The notes under the pieces are model-generated. The model searched no databases. It saw nothing but the letters and a program-made list of their open reading frames with translations, and was not told the DNA's origin. This document shows positions 62,448 to 64,000 of a stretch of DNA of 64,000 nt, in pieces. The position numbers and the translations under genes are program-made. The DNA is from Brachyspira sp949287565 (GTDB lineage Bacteria; Spirochaetota; Brachyspiria; Brachyspirales; Brachyspiraceae): assembly GCF_036997615.1 (NCBI RefSeq), contig NZ_JAWLQA010000014.1; one strand, given 5' to 3'. Position 1 is the first letter of the stretch, and the number at the start of each line of letters is the position of its first letter.

Positions 62448-62531
62448 AAAAAACTCCAATTTTTTATATAATAATATCCAGTTTATTAAAAAAAGATATA
62501 TAAGTCAAATTAAATTATGAAAAAATATAAT

Positions 62532-63548
62532 TTATTTATATATTTTTATTGCAGTATCTATATTAGATTTATTTACAGGTATATAAGGTATTACAATATA
62601 TTTATCATTATAAAAACTAATATGTAAACCATCTAAAGGTGATTTTCCGCTTATAATATTGCTTGAAACAGAACATAGAGTTTGAGCCTGTATAGAAGGG
62701 TTTTGCATAACAGTTGAAAATATTCCGTAATTGTTGATCTCTTCTAAACATTCAGGTATTCCATCTATTCCTACTATAGGTACATAATTAAGCATTCTGC
62801 TGCTGTTATTATATCTAAATTCTCTCAAAGTATCTAATGCTCCCAATGCCATATTATCATTATTACATATAATATACTCTATCTTTTTGCCGTATTTAGA
62901 TATTAAATTTTTCATTACCTTTGCTGCTTCATCTCTTTTTCCCATAGCTGAAACTTCTGCTAGTATATCTAATTTTATATTATTAGAAGATATGTATTTT
63001 TTCATATACTCTGTTCTTTTTATAGTGTCACCGTCATTCAGATCGCCTTTTAATATTATGCATTGTATTTTTCCATCTTCATTTTTATCCCAATTCATTC
63101 TTTTATTCCAGCTTTCTACTATTACTCTGCCCTGAGCACTTCCTGCTTCTTCACTTATTCCGCCTACATACCAAACTTTATCATAAGTTTTTACAACTTC
63201 TATTCCAGGTTCTCTATTAAAAAATATTACGGGCTTATTATTTATACTTATTTTATCCAATACTTTTTGAGCTTGAGATTTATCTACTAAGTTTATAGCT
63301 AGCAGATTGACATTCTTTTGTAAGAACATATCTATTTGCCCATTTTGAGTTGATTGACTGTTATAAGAGTCTACCATAAGCAAAGAAGTATTTCTATTTA
63401 TATTTTTTTCTATATATTGCTTTAAAAATCTCATATAACTGTCATCGTATCTATAAAGTGCTACTCCAATAGAGTTTGTTTTTCTCTGTGTATACAATAA
63501 CACAGAAGATGATAATAATACTAATAATAAAATAATAAATTTTTTCAT
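62532..63548 (-). CDS. MglB-like periplasmic binding protein, divergent paralogue 3
   Basis: 338 residues. The signal region LLLVLLSSSVLLYTQRK has no lipobox cysteine, so it is probably secreted rather than lipid-anchored, unlike its two paralogues. The fold motifs remain (LYRYDDSYMRF, NLVDKSQAQ, ICNNDNMALG, VGIDGIPE). The pocket has changed: GHPDAEAR is NDGDTIKR (His lost), the tryptophan after QTAM is replaced (VSAMGKRD), and VLNDP is VMQNP. A different ligand, or none, is likely. It lies 84 bases upstream of paralogue 2. Confidence 0.88.
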   Translation of the reverse strand: MKKFIILLLVLLSSSVLLYTQRKTNSIGVALYRYDDSYMRFLKQYIEKNINRNTSLLMVDSYNSQSTQNGQIDMFLQKNVNLLAINLVDKSQAQKVLDKISINNKPVIFFNREPGIEVVKTYDKVWYVGGISEEAGSAQGRVIVESWNKRMNWDKNEDGKIQCIILKGDLNDGDTIKRTEYMKKYISSNNIKLDILAEVSAMGKRDEAAKVMKNLISKYGKKIEYIICNNDNMALGALDTLREFRYNNSSRMLNYVPIVGIDGIPECLEEINNYGIFSTVMQNPSIQAQTLCSVSSNIISGKSPLDGLHISFYNDKYIVIPYIPVNKSNIDTAIKIYK

Positions 63549-63768
63549 TTATATATACTCCTAATAATGACTTTTAAATTATAGTAAAATAGTTTTTATT
63601 GTCAAGTTTATAAATATTCAAATATGATTTTTATATTATGAAAGTTTGTTTTTTATATAAAAAATATATGAAACTTTTTAGTTATTATAAAATATAATTT
63701 AATGTTTTTTTATTTTTTAAAATGATTTATAATGAATAAAAATTATAAAAATAATGGATTTTGATACT

Positions 63769-64000
63769 ATGAATAAAGTAGAAGTAAAAATAAAAAATGA
63801 TTCAATTATCAATTATGATATTTTAGTTCAAAAAGGATTGATAAAAGATACTGGTAAATTAGTAAAAAATATATTAAGAGGAAAAAGAGCCTTAATAGTT
63901 ACAGATGATATAGTAGATAAACTTTATACTAATATAGTAAAAGAAAGTTTAGAAAAGGAAGATATGATCACTTCTGTATGCGTTCTTCCAAATGGAGAGC
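63769..64000 (+). CDS. aroB: 3-dehydroquinate synthase (3' end cut by window)
   Basis: The first 77 codons are present: VEVKIKNDSIINYDILVQKG, GKRALIVTDDIVDKLYTNIV, CVLPNGE. This matches the AroB N-terminal NAD-binding region (vvTDenV--lY, lP-GE). It acts in the second step of the shikimate pathway. ATG 63769 is chosen; an in-frame ATG at 63754 is also possible, and neither has a strong ribosome site. The 220-base gap before it shows nothing else recognisable. Confidence 0.85.
   Translation, partial: MNKVEVKIKNDSIINYDILVQKGLIKDTGKLVKNILRGKRALIVTDDIVDKLYTNIVKESLEKEDMITSVCVLPNGE

Noticed and set aside
62448..62459. TTG start for the second mglB paralogue
   Set aside because: Using it would translate through the GGAG ribosome site that fits ATG 62447.

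Overview
The window is a very AT-rich bacterial chromosome segment that most resembles Brachyspira (intestinal spirochaete). This rests on recognition of gene families (MglB sugar-binding lipoproteins, BspA-type LRR lipoproteins, large 34-residue-repeat TPR proteins, spirochaete-style CheA) and on base composition; no database search was possible. Both ends cut genes: purH on the left and aroB on the right.

Left to right: (1) 1-5.4 kb, the purH tail, then a zinc-motif protein plus RecD-like helicase with a PD-(D/E)XK-type C-terminus, split by a -1 frameshift at an A AAA AAG heptamer. (2) 5.4-8.6 kb, minus strand: rhodanese, tenA and an OppA-family lipoprotein, the last two downstream of a clear TPP riboswitch, so they form a thiamine salvage/uptake unit. 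(3) 8.7-14.2 kb, a lactose/cellobiose-type PTS operon (IIB, IIC, MupG-like hydrolase, IIA) with a divergent PRD regulator and an HPr paralogue that lacks the regulatory serine. (4) 14.3-18.6 kb, an MBOAT O-acyltransferase and an SGNH-like partner around a methyltransferase and a GNAT. (5) 18.7-21.8 kb, three BspA-like LRR lipoprotein genes, one frameshifted, two sharing a 159-bp near-identical block. (6) 22-29.7 kb, an FMN-dependent alpha-hydroxy-acid oxidising protein, then three TPR genes (one frameshifted) flanked by three copies of a structured intergenic repeat whose 3' end carries a near-consensus promoter. (7) 29.9-34.2 kb, a compact run of mostly unknown membrane-associated genes. (8) 34.3-45.5 kb, oppBCDF, three tandem paralogous GT-C-like membrane proteins, an oppA and a MarR regulator. 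(9) 45.5-57.3 kb, unknown and membrane proteins, a HAD phosphatase, cheA, a ugd-phosphoesterase-unknown operon, a FUSC-like transporter, a GNAT and a META-domain lipoprotein with no ordinary start codon. (10) 57.3-63.5 kb, mglC-mglA-mglB preceded by two further mglB paralogues, then the start of aroB.

The main themes are nutrient capture (thiamine, peptides, amino sugars, galactose/glucose), surface-protein families expanded by tandem duplication, and protein-interaction repeats. Three genes are interrupted by single-base shifts, which could be real decay, slippage, phase variation or sequence error. The observations most worth following are the TPP-controlled OppA-like protein, the promoter-bearing structured repeats, the split helicase-nuclease with its slippery heptamer, the unknown cluster at 29.9-34.2 kb, and the binding-pocket divergence among the MglB copies. 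No CRISPR array, tRNA, rRNA, transposase or integrase gene was seen.
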